Counted from the first letter of the stretch, positions 7,439 through 16,334 are shown. The stretch is 64,000 nt of DNA from Paenibacillus glucanolyticus NBRC 15330 (GCF_004000885.1 NZ_BIMC01000025.1:17751-81750); one strand, 5' to 3'. Notes: generated from the sequence alone by a model not told the origin. Made by a program: numbers and translations.

Positions 7439-9341
7439 TAATGTCCTGCGCAGCAAGCGCACATATATCGCCCACTTTCTGAGCAGTGCCTTCTCTGTCA
7501 TGATTTTCTTTACTTATGGCCTGCTCTCGTTTCACCCGCAGCTCAAGGACGGCTTGGTCTCCTCCAGCGGAACCCTGAGCATGCTGGGAACCATGGGCAT
7601 GACGGTATCCCAATATATTGTGTTTGTCTTTTCATTCTTTTTCCTGCTGTATTCCGTTGGGGCCTTTATCAAGGTTCGGAAGAAGGAATTCGGCATACTG
7701 ATGATACTCGGAATGTCCCGCAAACAGTTGAATCGGATGCTGTTTATCGAAAATATCTTGATTGGCGCTGCTGCGATCATCGCCGGTATGGGAATCGGCA
7801 TGCTGTTCTCAAAGCTCATTCTGTTAATCAGCGCCAAGCTGATGGCTGTGGATCAGGGCCTGCCGTTTTATTTTCCACTCCAAGCGCTTGTGATGACGGC
7901 AGTGGCTTACGCCGTGTTGTTCTTGCTCATTGCCCTGTTCTCCTCGCTTATGCTGCGGAAGGGGACGCTGCTTGCTCTTGTCAAAGCGGAGGAAAGCCCC
8001 AAGCCCCAGCCGAAAGCCTCACCCTGGCTGGCTGTGCTCGCCGTTTTCTTGATTGCTGCGGGATACGGCATGGTTATGGTCTTTGCCATTCTCCAAATTT
8101 TCAATCTATTGCTGCTGCTGGGCGGTGTTGTATTGGTCATCACTGGCACGTATTTTCTCTTCACCCAGTTCAGCGTTTATTTCATGCGGTACTTGCAGAA
8201 GAGGGAACGATTCTTTTTTCGCAAAACCAACCTGCTGACGGTATCGGAGCTGCTGTACAGAATCAAGGACAATGCGGTGATGTTTTTCCTTGTATCGGTC
8301 ATTTCGGCATCCGCCTTTACCGGCATTGGGACCACGCTGGCCATTGGGGATCCGGGCTTGTCTGCGATGGAGAACCCTTATGCATACACATATTCCATGT
8401 ATGACGAGGATGAGGATAAAGGGAATCGGCATCTGGATATCATCAGGGAGGAGCTTAAGAAGGGAGGACTGGATTACAAGGAGGCAGAGGTTACCCCGAT
8501 TTTCACGGATAACGGGGTTAAGCTGATTAAGCTGAGCGAATATAACGGTCTCATTCAATCGCTGGGTTACCCGGCAGAAACATTGGGCGATCTGGAAGGA
8601 ATTCTGACTCCGGGAACGGTCTCGGAGAAGAACAGCTACCGCATCGACGGTCCTTTGTCTGATCAGTTCGAGGTATTAAACGGCAAAACCTCAGAAATCG
8701 TCAAGGTGCTTAAGGCCGAAACGTTCATTGCGGTACCCGAAAGCTACGGGGAGACGCTGGTTGTATCCGACCGCTTGTACGAGGATGCGCTGCAGGCACA
8801 GCAGGACCAAGAATACGGCTATGCGGCCTACCATACATTTTACGTGCAGGATTGGAAGAATACCGGGGACGTGTCCAGATCGATTCTGGAACGTTTTAAC
8901 GAGAATGAAGACAACAGTTATTATCTAAAATCGTTGTATTTCGATTGGAAAAACGCCCAGCAGCAGAACGGCATCTTACTCATGGTAAGCGGATTGGTTG
9001 GCATCGTCTTCTTTACCTTTGCAGCAAGCTTTGTCTATTTTCGCCTATATGCGGATCTTGCGCGGGATGAACAGCAATATCGCATGATTGCCAAGGTCGG
9101 TCTCAGTAAAAAAGAGCTTGGCATCATCATCACCAAGCAGCTTGTCATCATGTTCTTCCTTCCGATGCTCATTGCACTGATCCATAGTGGCGTTGCCTTC
9201 GTTGCCCTTCAGCAGCTGGTCGACTTCTCCATTGTAGGGCACAGTTTAAAGATTTTTATCTTTTTCCTGAGCATACAGATTATGTATTTCTTTATTACTC
9301 GATGGCGTTACCTGGAGCGTCTCAACAAAATGATTCAGTAG
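7413..9341 (+). CDS. BceB-like ABC transporter permease (FtsX/MacB superfamily)
   Basis: A 642-residue permease beginning MNFRQFAINNVLRSKRTYIAHFLSS, the standard BceB-type N-terminus. About ten transmembrane segments are visible, arranged as in BceB. A large extracellular domain (about residues 320-520, rich in D, E, Y and N) sits between helices seven and eight. In this family that loop sets drug recognition. The length matches B. subtilis BceB (646 residues). The start lies inside the ATPase gene. The exact drug cannot be predicted. Confidence 0.9.
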   Translation: MNFRQFAINNVLRSKRTYIAHFLSSAFSVMIFFTYGLLSFHPQLKDGLVSSSGTLSMLGTMGMTVSQYIVFVFSFFFLLYSVGAFIKVRKKEFGILMILGMSRKQLNRMLFIENILIGAAAIIAGMGIGMLFSKLILLISAKLMAVDQGLPFYFPLQALVMTAVAYAVLFLLIALFSSLMLRKGTLLALVKAEESPKPQPKASPWLAVLAVFLIAAGYGMVMVFAILQIFNLLLLLGGVVLVITGTYFLFTQFSVYFMRYLQKRERFFFRKTNLLTVSELLYRIKDNAVMFFLVSVISASAFTGIGTTLAIGDPGLSAMENPYAYTYSMYDEDEDKGNRHLDIIREELKKGGLDYKEAEVTPIFTDNGVKLIKLSEYNGLIQSLGYPAETLGDLEGILTPGTVSEKNSYRIDGPLSDQFEVLNGKTSEIVKVLKAETFIAVPESYGETLVVSDRLYEDALQAQQDQEYGYAAYHTFYVQDWKNTGDVSRSILERFNENEDNSYYLKSLYFDWKNAQQQNGILLMVSGLVGIVFFTFAASFVYFRLYADLARDEQQYRMIAKVGLSKKELGIIITKQLVIMFFLPMLIALIHSGVAFVALQQLVDFSIVGHSLKIFIFFLSIQIMYFFITRWRYLERLNKMIQ

Positions 9342-9345
9342 CATT

Positions 9346-9419
9346 CCCCCTGTTTCCTCGTTGAAAAGTGTCAAAACGGGTATGTTATTACAAGAAGCAC
9401 TTTATAACGAGGATGGGGG
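9346..9419. repeat. Long imperfect inverted repeat before the metallo-hydrolase gene
   Basis: CCCCC-TGTT-TCCTCGTT-GA-AAAGTG at 9346-9370 is matched by its inverse, CACTTT-AT-AACGAGGA-TGGGGG, at 9398-9419. The stem starts five bases after the permease stop. Its right arm contains the GAGGATGGGGG that would serve as ribosome binding site for the gene at 9432. It may act as a transcript end, or may mask that site. Confidence 0.55.
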
Positions 9420-9431
9420 CGACTTTTCATA

Positions 9432-10253
9432 ATGAATGATCAGAGTATGTTAAAGACGGGTGCGATAGAGTCTGAAGAGATTGTGCCGGATATCCTTTCT
9501 ATGCGCACCGTGATGGTGAACATCCAGATGATTGGCCTGCCGAGTTCAGGTGATTGGGTATTGGTGGACAGCGGCTTGGGTAATTTTGAAGATGCGATTG
9601 CAGAGGCAGCAGAAAAAAGGTTCGCTCGTCCGCCTGTCTGTATTGTGCTTACGCACGGCCATTTTGACCATGTGGGCAATGTGAAGGCATTGTCGGACCG
9701 CTGGGGCGTACCTGTCTACGCTCACCGGAACGAAATGCCGTTCCTGACTGGAGATGAGGATTATCCTCCAGCAGATCCAAGCGTGGGCGGTGGATTAATG
9801 GCCCGTGTCGCCCCGATGTATCCTCATAAAGCGATCGATCTGGGCTCACGAATTCGTCCATTGCCCCATGATGGCACGCTGCCGAATCTCGCTGATTGGC
9901 GGTGGATTCATACACCAGGGCATAGTCCCGGTCATATCTCCCTGTATCGCGCTACAGACGGCGTTCTTATTGCCGGAGATGCTGTCATTACGGTGAAGCA
10001 GGAATCCGCATTAGCTGTCATAAGGCAGGAGAAGGAGCTGCATGGCCCACCGATGTACTTTACACCGGACTGGGACCTTGCAAGGGAATCGGTTCGCCGC
10101 CTGGCTGAATTAAAACCCCGGATTCTAATAACTGGACACGGCGTGTCGATGCACGGGGATGAGATGAGGGATTCGCTGGATCGGCTGGCCCGAGAGTTCA
10201 ACCACCTTGCCGTTCCCGATCATGGACGATACGTTAATAAAGATATGAACTGA
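9432..10253 (+). CDS. MBL-fold metallo-hydrolase
   Basis: A 273-residue metallo-beta-lactamase-fold hydrolase. The metal motif THGHFDHVGN gives His75, His77, Asp79 and His80. HTPGHSPGHISLY supplies the next His, IAGDAVI the bridging Asp and ITGHGVSMHG the last His. The full metal set of a class II-like hydrolase is therefore present. The fold covers thioesterases, lactonases and glyoxalase II relatives, and the substrate is not predictable. The start lies after the long inverted repeat at 9346-9419. Confidence 0.85.
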   Translation: MNDQSMLKTGAIESEEIVPDILSMRTVMVNIQMIGLPSSGDWVLVDSGLGNFEDAIAEAAEKRFARPPVCIVLTHGHFDHVGNVKALSDRWGVPVYAHRNEMPFLTGDEDYPPADPSVGGGLMARVAPMYPHKAIDLGSRIRPLPHDGTLPNLADWRWIHTPGHSPGHISLYRATDGVLIAGDAVITVKQESALAVIRQEKELHGPPMYFTPDWDLARESVRRLAELKPRILITGHGVSMHGDEMRDSLDRLAREFNHLAVPDHGRYVNKDMN

Positions 10254-10316
10254 ATGGGATGGAAATCTATAGGATAGGATTCAGCTTCATGATATGAAAT
10301 ATTAACAGGGTTACGT

Positions 10317-10352
10317 GGACACCGTTGGGACAAGCTCCCTGCGGTGTTTTGT
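10317..10352 (+). terminator. Terminator after the metallo-hydrolase gene
   Basis: GACACCG and CGGTGTTTTG form a hairpin with an inner GGGA...TCCC element and a short T-run. Confidence 0.6.
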
Positions 10353-10475
10353 TATAAATACAAGCAAGTGAAGCTCCGTGTTATGATTTCGTATGGAAAC
10401 GATGAACGAAAATGTGCAAAAATGAAGGTGTCCACAACATATCCGTCATTTTTTTAATAAAAATTTATTTTTACG

Positions 10476-10502
10476 TGAACCTAGTTAGACCCTCAGGTAT
10501 CT
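10476..10502 (+). promoter_or_regulatory. Candidate ECF-type autoregulatory promoter of the sigma gene
   Basis: TGAACC (10476-10481), 15 bases, then GTATCT (10497-10502). It resembles the GAAC...CGT/GTATC layout of extracytoplasmic-function sigma promoters and sits about 45 bases before the sigma gene. This is a pattern match only. Confidence 0.4.
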
Positions 10503-10547
10503 AAACTTATAGAAAGCAATGTTATGCAGCAGAGGAGGTCTCGCAAT

Positions 10548-11216
10548 GTGAATAAGAAACCTAATATAGAGCGCGATGTTCAGCTTGCCAAATACGGGGA
10601 TCGTGAAGCTTTCAGCAGATTGATAAGGGTTTACGAACGCAGCTTATATGGCTTAGCCCGGATGTACCTGAGACAGGATGAGGATTGTGCGGATGCCGTA
10701 CAGGAAGCGATCCTCAAATCGTTCAGAGCCATTTCTACCTTGAAGGAGCCTGCTTATTTCAAAACCTGGCTGTGCCGCATCCTTATACATGAATGCCTTC
10801 AATTGCTGCGCTCCCAGAAGCGGCTGCGAACGGCTGAAACCACGATTAAGGACGTTGATGCCCTTCCGTATGAAGCGATTGAGCTTAAGGAAGCTGTGGC
10901 GCATCTGGAAGACGATTTACGCAAGGTCATTCAGCTTCACTATTACAGGGATATGCCGATTCGGCATATCGCCAAAATCGTAGGAGTACCGGAAGGTACG
11001 GTGAAATCCCGGCTGCATCGGGCTCGCGGCATTTTGGCGAGCAGACTGGATCCCTCTTCTGAAAGGAACGTGAACCATGACCCGATATTAGGTAAGGAGT
11101 TTAGTCTGTATGACTTTGCTCCTATCCCCAATAGGGTCAGCGCGCGGACGGTTCAGACATTCTCCATGCCGATGAGAAATGTGGGGAATGTTAGGGCAAC
11201 AGCAATAGCTGCGTAG
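10548..11216 (+). CDS. ECF-type RNA polymerase sigma factor (SigV/SigW-like)
   Basis: A 222-residue sigma-70 family factor. Region 2 contains LIRVYERSLYGLARMYLRQDEDCADAVQEAILKSFRAI, with KTWLCRILIHECL in region 2.4. Region 4 ends in YYRDMPIRHIAKIVGVPEGTVKSRLHRARGIL. GTG 10548 is preferred because a perfect AGGAGG lies nine bases before it; an ATG at 10524 lies upstream of that site. After region 4 there is an unusual tail of about 45 residues, and no anti-sigma gene follows. Within the tail, a GGAACGTGAACC-ATG-ACC-CGA-TAT-TAG sequence at 11066-11092 looks like the stub of a second gene. It may regulate itself through the promoter upstream. Confidence 0.8.
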   Translation: MNKKPNIERDVQLAKYGDREAFSRLIRVYERSLYGLARMYLRQDEDCADAVQEAILKSFRAISTLKEPAYFKTWLCRILIHECLQLLRSQKRLRTAETTIKDVDALPYEAIELKEAVAHLEDDLRKVIQLHYYRDMPIRHIAKIVGVPEGTVKSRLHRARGILASRLDPSSERNVNHDPILGKEFSLYDFAPIPNRVSARTVQTFSMPMRNVGNVRATAIAA

Positions 11217-11526
11217 TCGATATGAACAAGCAGTAAAAGCGAAGTATGAACTATTGTATGTTCGGCAGGCTGTGGTCTGCGTGATTCCACTATGAAATTT
11301 AGGAGATGTTATGATGTCGGTGTGTGTTCTTAACTAACCAAACTTTATAGACTCTTGACTTGTGCATTTTATTGAAAAAAAGCCCGCTTGATGCGAGGTT
11401 TATTTTGCTGTGGCGCAAGGAATGGAGTCAACCTGGTTAAGAACACAACAACCCATCCATTATATATTGACTGTACATAGCTGTGCGATTGGCGCGGCTC
11501 CCCGCATAAGGGACAGGAGGTGGACG
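11217..11526. other. Intergenic region with no clear gene
   Basis: 310 bases between the sigma factor and polyamine synthase genes. I see a weak GC hairpin, AGCCCGC-TTGAT-GCGAGGTTTATTTT, at about 11381-11408, which could terminate the sigma transcript. I see no ORF with a convincing ribosome binding site and no recognisable remnant of an anti-sigma gene. Confidence 0.5.
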
Positions 11527-12810
11527 ATGGTTCATGGACTTCTGTCCTTTTGTTCGTTTACTGAAGAAGCGTGTATGGGATCGCGTGTGTTCTTTTTCCA
11601 GGGTAAAGGCAAGTCCATTCTCAAGGAAAAGAGCGTGATTCACGTGATCAATTATATAGAGGCTGTACAATCAAGAGTTCGCCTGCAGGAAGGTCCACAG
11701 GTAATTGAACAGCTGCTGATAGCGAGTTATATGCGGCCCGGTATTTCCACCAAAGAGCTGGCCCGGCACACTTATCTCCCTGTACCCGTTGCCGCAGCGA
11801 TCAAGAAGGAGTTTATGAAGGCAGGAGTTTTGGTCCAGGAGCGAGGTGTGCGCTGCACCCATTCAGGGAAGCTGTATGTTGAGCATGAGCTTGGATACGG
11901 CGGCTTGGATCAGGAGCTGTATCGGAGCCTTATGGCAGAGGAGAACGATTGGCAGACGGAGCTTTCGGATGTGCTGACAAGGCTCACGGAAATTCTTGAG
12001 CTGCGACCGCAGGTTGATGTTCAGATTGATCAGTCCCAATGCACGGTGGAAACCAGTCTGCGAAGGGCTGTTCTGTGTCTGAGGGAGCATAGTCTGATCG
12101 GTAAGAACATTATGTGTGTTGGAGACGACGATCTTGTGAGCATCTCGCTCGGTCTGTTGCTTAAACGTCTGTTCCCGAACATGAAGGGTCAAAGAGCGGG
12201 TATAACCGTAATCGATATCGATGAGCGATTTCTGCAATTTATAAGCGGCATGGCTAAGAGAGAGGACTTATCGATTGCCTGTCGACGTATCGATCTCAGA
12301 CAGCCACTACCCAGGGAATGGAGTGGACAGTATGATTGTTTCTTCACAGACCCACCATACACGCTTCAAGGGATGATCCTGTTCTTGTCCCGGGGGATTC
12401 AAACGTTGAAAAAAGTAAAGGGAAACCCCATCTTTCTGTCCTTCGCGCATAAGTCTCCTGATGTTACGTTATCCATGCAGCGCGAATTTGTCCGGATGGG
12501 CTTGTCGGTGAAACAAGTGCTGCTTCATTTCAATCAGTATATCGGAGCGCAGATGATCGGGAACAGCGGGCAAATGATTGTACTGAAAACAACGGAATTA
12601 ACAGCGCCGCATATTACGGATTTTTTTGAAGATGAGCTCTATACAGGCGAGGTGAGGCGAACGGTCCGCACCTACAGATGCATTCAATGCGGCGGCGTGC
12701 TGCAGGTGGGCATCCAGGGCGATTTCCCCACGATTGAGGAGTTGAAGAACCAGGGCTGCCCGATATGTGCCAGCCATACGTTTGCCTGGCTCGCGAAGCG
12801 AACGATCTGA
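11527..12810 (+). CDS. BpsA-like branched-chain polyamine synthase (bis-aminopropyl spermidine synthase family)
   Basis: A 427-residue protein matching the archaeal/thermophile BpsA aminopropyltransferase family (former DUF43). It has a winged-helix-like N-terminal part (STKELARHTYLPVPVAAAIKKEF), then RPQVDVQIDQSQCTVETSLRRA. The Rossmann-fold core carries GDDDLVSISL (from residue 199), DIDERFLQFI and FFTDPPYT (Asp275). The family transfers aminopropyl groups from decarboxylated S-adenosylmethionine onto spermidine to make branched polyamines. An added C-terminal tail holds a CxxC...CxxC pair (CIQCGG from 385, then CPIC), probably a zinc ribbon. ATG 11527 follows a GGAGGTGG site; a longer frame from 11410 has none. 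No polyamine genes are nearby. Confidence 0.75.
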   Translation: MVHGLLSFCSFTEEACMGSRVFFFQGKGKSILKEKSVIHVINYIEAVQSRVRLQEGPQVIEQLLIASYMRPGISTKELARHTYLPVPVAAAIKKEFMKAGVLVQERGVRCTHSGKLYVEHELGYGGLDQELYRSLMAEENDWQTELSDVLTRLTEILELRPQVDVQIDQSQCTVETSLRRAVLCLREHSLIGKNIMCVGDDDLVSISLGLLLKRLFPNMKGQRAGITVIDIDERFLQFISGMAKREDLSIACRRIDLRQPLPREWSGQYDCFFTDPPYTLQGMILFLSRGIQTLKKVKGNPIFLSFAHKSPDVTLSMQREFVRMGLSVKQVLLHFNQYIGAQMIGNSGQMIVLKTTELTAPHITDFFEDELYTGEVRRTVRTYRCIQCGGVLQVGIQGDFPTIEELKNQGCPICASHTFAWLAKRTI

Positions 12811-12872
12811 TTCATTTTTGTGGAAATAAACGAAGGGAGGTTATAATAAGGGAACAGAGGAAGGGGAGGGCT

Positions 12873-15008
12873 ATGAAAGTATTAGTATTGGCTGAGAAGC
12901 CGTCCGTCGCGAAGGAAATTGCCAGAGTGATGGGCAGCCGAGAGAAGCAGAAGAATTATTTTGAAGGACCGAAATATATTGTGACCTGGGCGCTTGGGCA
13001 TTTGGTCGGTCTTGCAGAACCCGAGGATTATGATAAGAAATATCAGACCTGGGTGCTGGAGGATTTGCCGATCCTGCCGGATAACACCAGGCTTAAAGTG
13101 CTTAAGGAAACCAGCCACCAGTTCAAGACGGTGCAGCATCTGATGAAGCGCCAGGATGTCGGGGAGATGATCATTGCTACCGATGCCGCCCGCGAAGGGG
13201 AACTGCTTGCACGCTGGATTCTGAAAATGGCGAAGTGGAACAAGCCGTTCAAGCGGTTATGGATTTCTTCCCAAACCGATAAGGCAATCAAGGAAGGGTT
13301 CGCATCGCTAAAGCCTGGACAGCAGTTTGATCGACTGTATGAGTCCGCACGCTGCCGGGCGGAAGCCGATTGGATGGTTGGCCTTAATGTGACGCGTGCG
13401 CTTACGACCAAATTCAATGCTCAGCTATCGGCCGGCCGGGTTCAGACGCCAACGCTCGGAATGATCATGGATCGTGAGAAGGAGATTGTCCATTTCCGCT
13501 CCCAAGAGTATGAGACACTGCAGGCCGATCTGGGAAGCTTCGAGGTTTCGTGGCGTCCGGCGGGCGGAGACGGTCGTCTGTTTGAGAAGGATAAGGCCGC
13601 GAAGCTGAAGTCGAAGCTGGAAGGCAGCACCGGGAAAATCACCAGCGTGAAGAAGAGCGAGAAAAACGAGCCGCATCCGCTGGCTTACGATTTGACCGAA
13701 CTGCAGCGGGATGCCAACCGCAGGTTCGGGTTCTCGGCCAAGCAGACCTCGAATGTGCTGCAGCGCCTGTATGAACAGCATAAGCTGGTCACTTACCCGC
13801 GTACGGACAGCCGCTATCTGACATCCGATATGGTGGGGACGTTGAAGGAGAGATTGTCGAGCATTGCGATAGGACCTTATGCATCCCTTGCACGTCCATT
13901 GCTGCGCAAAAATATATCGCCAGGCAAACGGGTCGTGGATGATAGCAAGGTAACGGACCATCATGCAATCATTCCAACCGAGCAAACCGTGCTGCTTAAC
14001 CAGTTATCTGTTGATGAGCGGAAGCTGTACGATCTCATCGTTCGCCGCTTCATCAGCCTATTCTATCCTCCTGCCCGGTACGATAACGTATCGGTAACCG
14101 TGCAGATTGAAGGGGAGCTGCTCTACGCGAAAGGGACAACGATCAAGGACAGCGGATGGCGTGAGGTCTATGGCGGCGATTATGATGATGACGGCGATGA
14201 TGAGCCTGAGGATGCTCAGGGTGCCTCCTCAGGCAAACTCCTGCCTGAACTGAAGGAAGGAGAGACGGTGAAGGAGGTCCGCTGCGTGCTGAAACCGGGA
14301 CGGACACAGCCGCCCAAACGCTACAACGAGGCGGCACTGCTCTCACAGATGGAGAAGCACGGTCTTGGAACACCTGCGACCCGGGCGGACATCATTGAGA
14401 AGCTGGTCAGCTCCGACACCATCGAACGCCAGGGGCAATCTCTGCATCCGACAGGTAAAGGCAAGCAGCTGATTGAGCTTGTCGCTCCAGAGCTGAGAAC
14501 ACCGGAGCTTACGGCACGCTGGGAGGCTGAGCTGGAGCGGATCGCGAAGGGGCAAGGCAAGCCGGAGCCGTTCCTGCGCGGCATTCGGGACATGACCAAG
14601 AAACTGGTCACCGACGTTAAGGGAAGCGACGCGGAATATAAGCCGCATAATGTCTCGAACAGCCACTGTCCGGACTGCGGTACAAGGCTGCTGGAGAAGA
14701 AGACCAAGCGCGGCATGCTGCTGGTTTGCCCGAGCGAAGATTGCGGTTATAAGCGTTCCGGTGAGAAACGTCTGTCAAACCGTCGCTGCCCGCAGTGCCA
14801 TAAGAAGATGGAGATGAAAGAAGGCAAGGCGGGAATGTTTGTGCAGTGCCTTGGCTGCGGCATTACCGAAACGCTGAAGCAGGACGCCAAGCATGTGAAC
14901 AAACGGGAGGAACGGAAGCTCGTGCAGCAATTCAGCAAACAGGAGTCGATCGGTTCGAATCTGGGCGACCTGTTGAAAGCAGCTCTTGAACAGAAGGGCA
15001 AGGAGTAG
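12873..15008 (+). CDS. topB: DNA topoisomerase III
   Basis: A 711-residue type IA topoisomerase. The Toprim domain starts at MKVLVLAEKPSVAKEIARVMG and has the ATDAAREGELLARWI metal motif. The catalytic Tyr308 lies in LVTYPRTDSRYL. The remaining type IA domains follow, including GLGTPATRADIIEKLV. The C-terminus carries two zinc-ribbon motifs: CPDC...CPSEDC near 595-625, and CPQC...CLGC near 640-665. An acidic insert (YDDDGDDEPEDAQG) sits near 430. The enzyme relaxes and decatenates DNA. ATG 12873 has GGGGAGGG upstream; the preceding in-frame codons lack a ribosome binding site. Confidence 0.95.
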   Translation: MKVLVLAEKPSVAKEIARVMGSREKQKNYFEGPKYIVTWALGHLVGLAEPEDYDKKYQTWVLEDLPILPDNTRLKVLKETSHQFKTVQHLMKRQDVGEMIIATDAAREGELLARWILKMAKWNKPFKRLWISSQTDKAIKEGFASLKPGQQFDRLYESARCRAEADWMVGLNVTRALTTKFNAQLSAGRVQTPTLGMIMDREKEIVHFRSQEYETLQADLGSFEVSWRPAGGDGRLFEKDKAAKLKSKLEGSTGKITSVKKSEKNEPHPLAYDLTELQRDANRRFGFSAKQTSNVLQRLYEQHKLVTYPRTDSRYLTSDMVGTLKERLSSIAIGPYASLARPLLRKNISPGKRVVDDSKVTDHHAIIPTEQTVLLNQLSVDERKLYDLIVRRFISLFYPPARYDNVSVTVQIEGELLYAKGTTIKDSGWREVYGGDYDDDGDDEPEDAQGASSGKLLPELKEGETVKEVRCVLKPGRTQPPKRYNEAALLSQMEKHGLGTPATRADIIEKLVSSDTIERQGQSLHPTGKGKQLIELVAPELRTPELTARWEAELERIAKGQGKPEPFLRGIRDMTKKLVTDVKGSDAEYKPHNVSNSHCPDCGTRLLEKKTKRGMLLVCPSEDCGYKRSGEKRLSNRRCPQCHKKMEMKEGKAGMFVQCLGCGITETLKQDAKHVNKREERKLVQQFSKQESIGSNLGDLLKAALEQKGKE

Positions 15009-15111
15009 TCGACTGTTTATGAGACCTCAGATGCTCGAAATGCTTTTTTCTTGTCGCTGTTAGCATAACCTCCGGCGCAATGGCCCATTCTACGGACAGG
15101 AGGTGATTTGC

Positions 15112-15249
15112 ATGCCGAATCATAAAGCGAGAAAAACCGAAAATCAGCAGAACAAATCAAGCATTCTTGAGGAGAGTAAAACCCTCAAACCGAAAAAGGC
15201 TGCAGACTATGTTCCAAGCCTGAACGAAATACCCAAGAATGAATCTTGA
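15112..15249 (+). CDS. Small basic hypothetical protein
   Basis: A 45-codon frame, MPNHKARKTENQQNKSS... ending IPKNES, preceded by a strong AGGAGGTGA site six bases before the ATG. It is rich in Lys, Asn, Gln and Ser, with no hydrophobic stretch and no Cys. It lies about 100 bases after topB on the same strand. The ribosome binding site makes translation likely. I do not recognise the family; a small spore or nucleic-acid-associated protein is only a guess. Confidence 0.55.
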   Translation: MPNHKARKTENQQNKSSILEESKTLKPKKAADYVPSLNEIPKNES

Positions 15250-15379
15250 GCTTTGTCGAATGATTCGATGATCTTAGTTGTCATTGTGCTGGGCATCGGG
15301 GAGTCGGTTCTTGCCGGCAAACCGGTGTCCTCGTGATGGCATTCGCGAATGAGCGGCGGCAGGGCTCATTAGCCGGGCA

Positions 15380-15408
15380 TTGTCTTCATTAGCCTGCGGT
15401 TTTATAAT
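15380..15408 (+). promoter_or_regulatory. Sigma-A promoter of the DUF1294 gene
   Basis: TTGTCT (15380-15385), 17 bases, then a perfect TATAAT (15403-15408). It lies 65 bases before the GTG start of the DUF1294 gene. Confidence 0.65.
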
Positions 15409-15472
15409 GATGGTAGAACTAATGGCTGATTGAGCAGCATCGATCAGTTGAAATGGGGGTGCGTGAGCCAAC

Positions 15473-15736
15473 GTGAGACCTGCACTGATCGTTTGGTTTA
15501 TTTTTATCAATGCGGTAGCCTATCTGGTCATGTCCGAGGATAAGCGGCGTGCCCGGTTGGGACGGGATCGTGTTCCGGAGAAAACGCTCTTTCTGCTGGC
15601 TGCAATTGGCGGTGCCTTGGGCGTATGGATTGCGATGTACCGCAAACGTCACAAGACACGGCATTTATCTTTTAAAATCGGAGTACCGCTGTTATTAATC
15701 GTGAACGTTGCGCTGTACACGTACTTCTGGGGTTGA
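15473..15736 (+). CDS. DUF1294 family membrane protein
   Basis: An 87-residue protein starting at GTG 15473. Three membrane segments are visible (about 4-20, 39-56 and 69-85). The middle holds the family signature SEDKRRARLGRDRVPEKTLFLLAAIGGALGVWIAMYRKRHKTRH, including the RKRHKT stretch after the second helix. The family is widespread in bacteria and its function is unknown. A good sigma-A promoter precedes it, so it is likely transcribed alone. Confidence 0.8.
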   Translation: MRPALIVWFIFINAVAYLVMSEDKRRARLGRDRVPEKTLFLLAAIGGALGVWIAMYRKRHKTRHLSFKIGVPLLLIVNVALYTYFWG

Positions 15737-15865
15737 AGTCGGATTAGCCTGGGTTTTTACATAAGGGGACAGCCGAACAGCAAGTCAGTTAGCTCGTTTC
15801 ATAGGGGTATGAAGTTGTTTAATAATAAGTAGTAGGTCTTTTAACAACAGAAAGAGGTGGCCTGT

Positions 15866-16300
15866 ATGCTTTTTACTAAAATTCTTCTAGCTTACGACGG
15901 CTCCAAGGCAGCAAATAAAGCACTCGGACGTGCGGTTGAACTTGCGAAGGTAACGCCGGGAGCTACGCTGGATGTCATTCATGCTTACGATTTTCCGCGT
16001 TTTTTCGTTGGGGAAGGGCTAGCTCCGATTCCAGCTTCACTCAATAAAGATGTTTATGATCTTGCCGTGCAGACGACTGAGGAGATCCGCGAGCGGATTG
16101 AGAATTCTGGCGTGCCTGGTCAAGTGGAGATGATTCAGGGTCCACCGGCTGAAGTTATTCTGGAGTATGCAGATCAGAACGGCAGTGACCTGATTGTTAT
16201 CGGCAGCCGCGGTCTTGGCGGTATTCGCGAGTTTGTGCTCGGGAGTGTCAGCCATAACGTGGTGCAGCATGCAACGGTTCCGGTATTGGTCGTGAAATAA
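15866..16300 (+). CDS. Universal stress protein, UspA family
   Basis: A 144-residue single-domain Usp protein beginning MLFTKILLAYDGSKAANKAL. It ends with the ATP-binding signature IVIGSRGLGGIREFVLGSVSHNVVQHATVPVLVVK, which matches the G-2x-G-9x-G(S/T) nucleotide-binding type. ATG 15866 is chosen over GTG 15857 because AAGAGGTGG lies just before it. A GGGTAT that could be a sigma-B -10 occurs at about 15805, without a clear -35. The gene is followed by a terminator. Confidence 0.9.
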   Translation: MLFTKILLAYDGSKAANKALGRAVELAKVTPGATLDVIHAYDFPRFFVGEGLAPIPASLNKDVYDLAVQTTEEIRERIENSGVPGQVEMIQGPPAEVILEYADQNGSDLIVIGSRGLGGIREFVLGSVSHNVVQHATVPVLVVK

Positions 16301-16307
16301 TGTTGTT

Positions 16308-16334
16308 GGGGACGCTGAGAGCGTCCCTTTTTTA
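16308..16334 (+). terminator. Terminator of the universal stress gene
   Basis: GGGACGCT-GAG-AGCGTCCC followed by TTTTTT. A textbook intrinsic terminator. Confidence 0.95.

Noticed and set aside
15274..15510. 78-codon minus-strand frame in the topB-DUF1294 gap
   Set aside because: No ribosome binding site, and it overlaps the DUF1294 promoter and start on the other strand.
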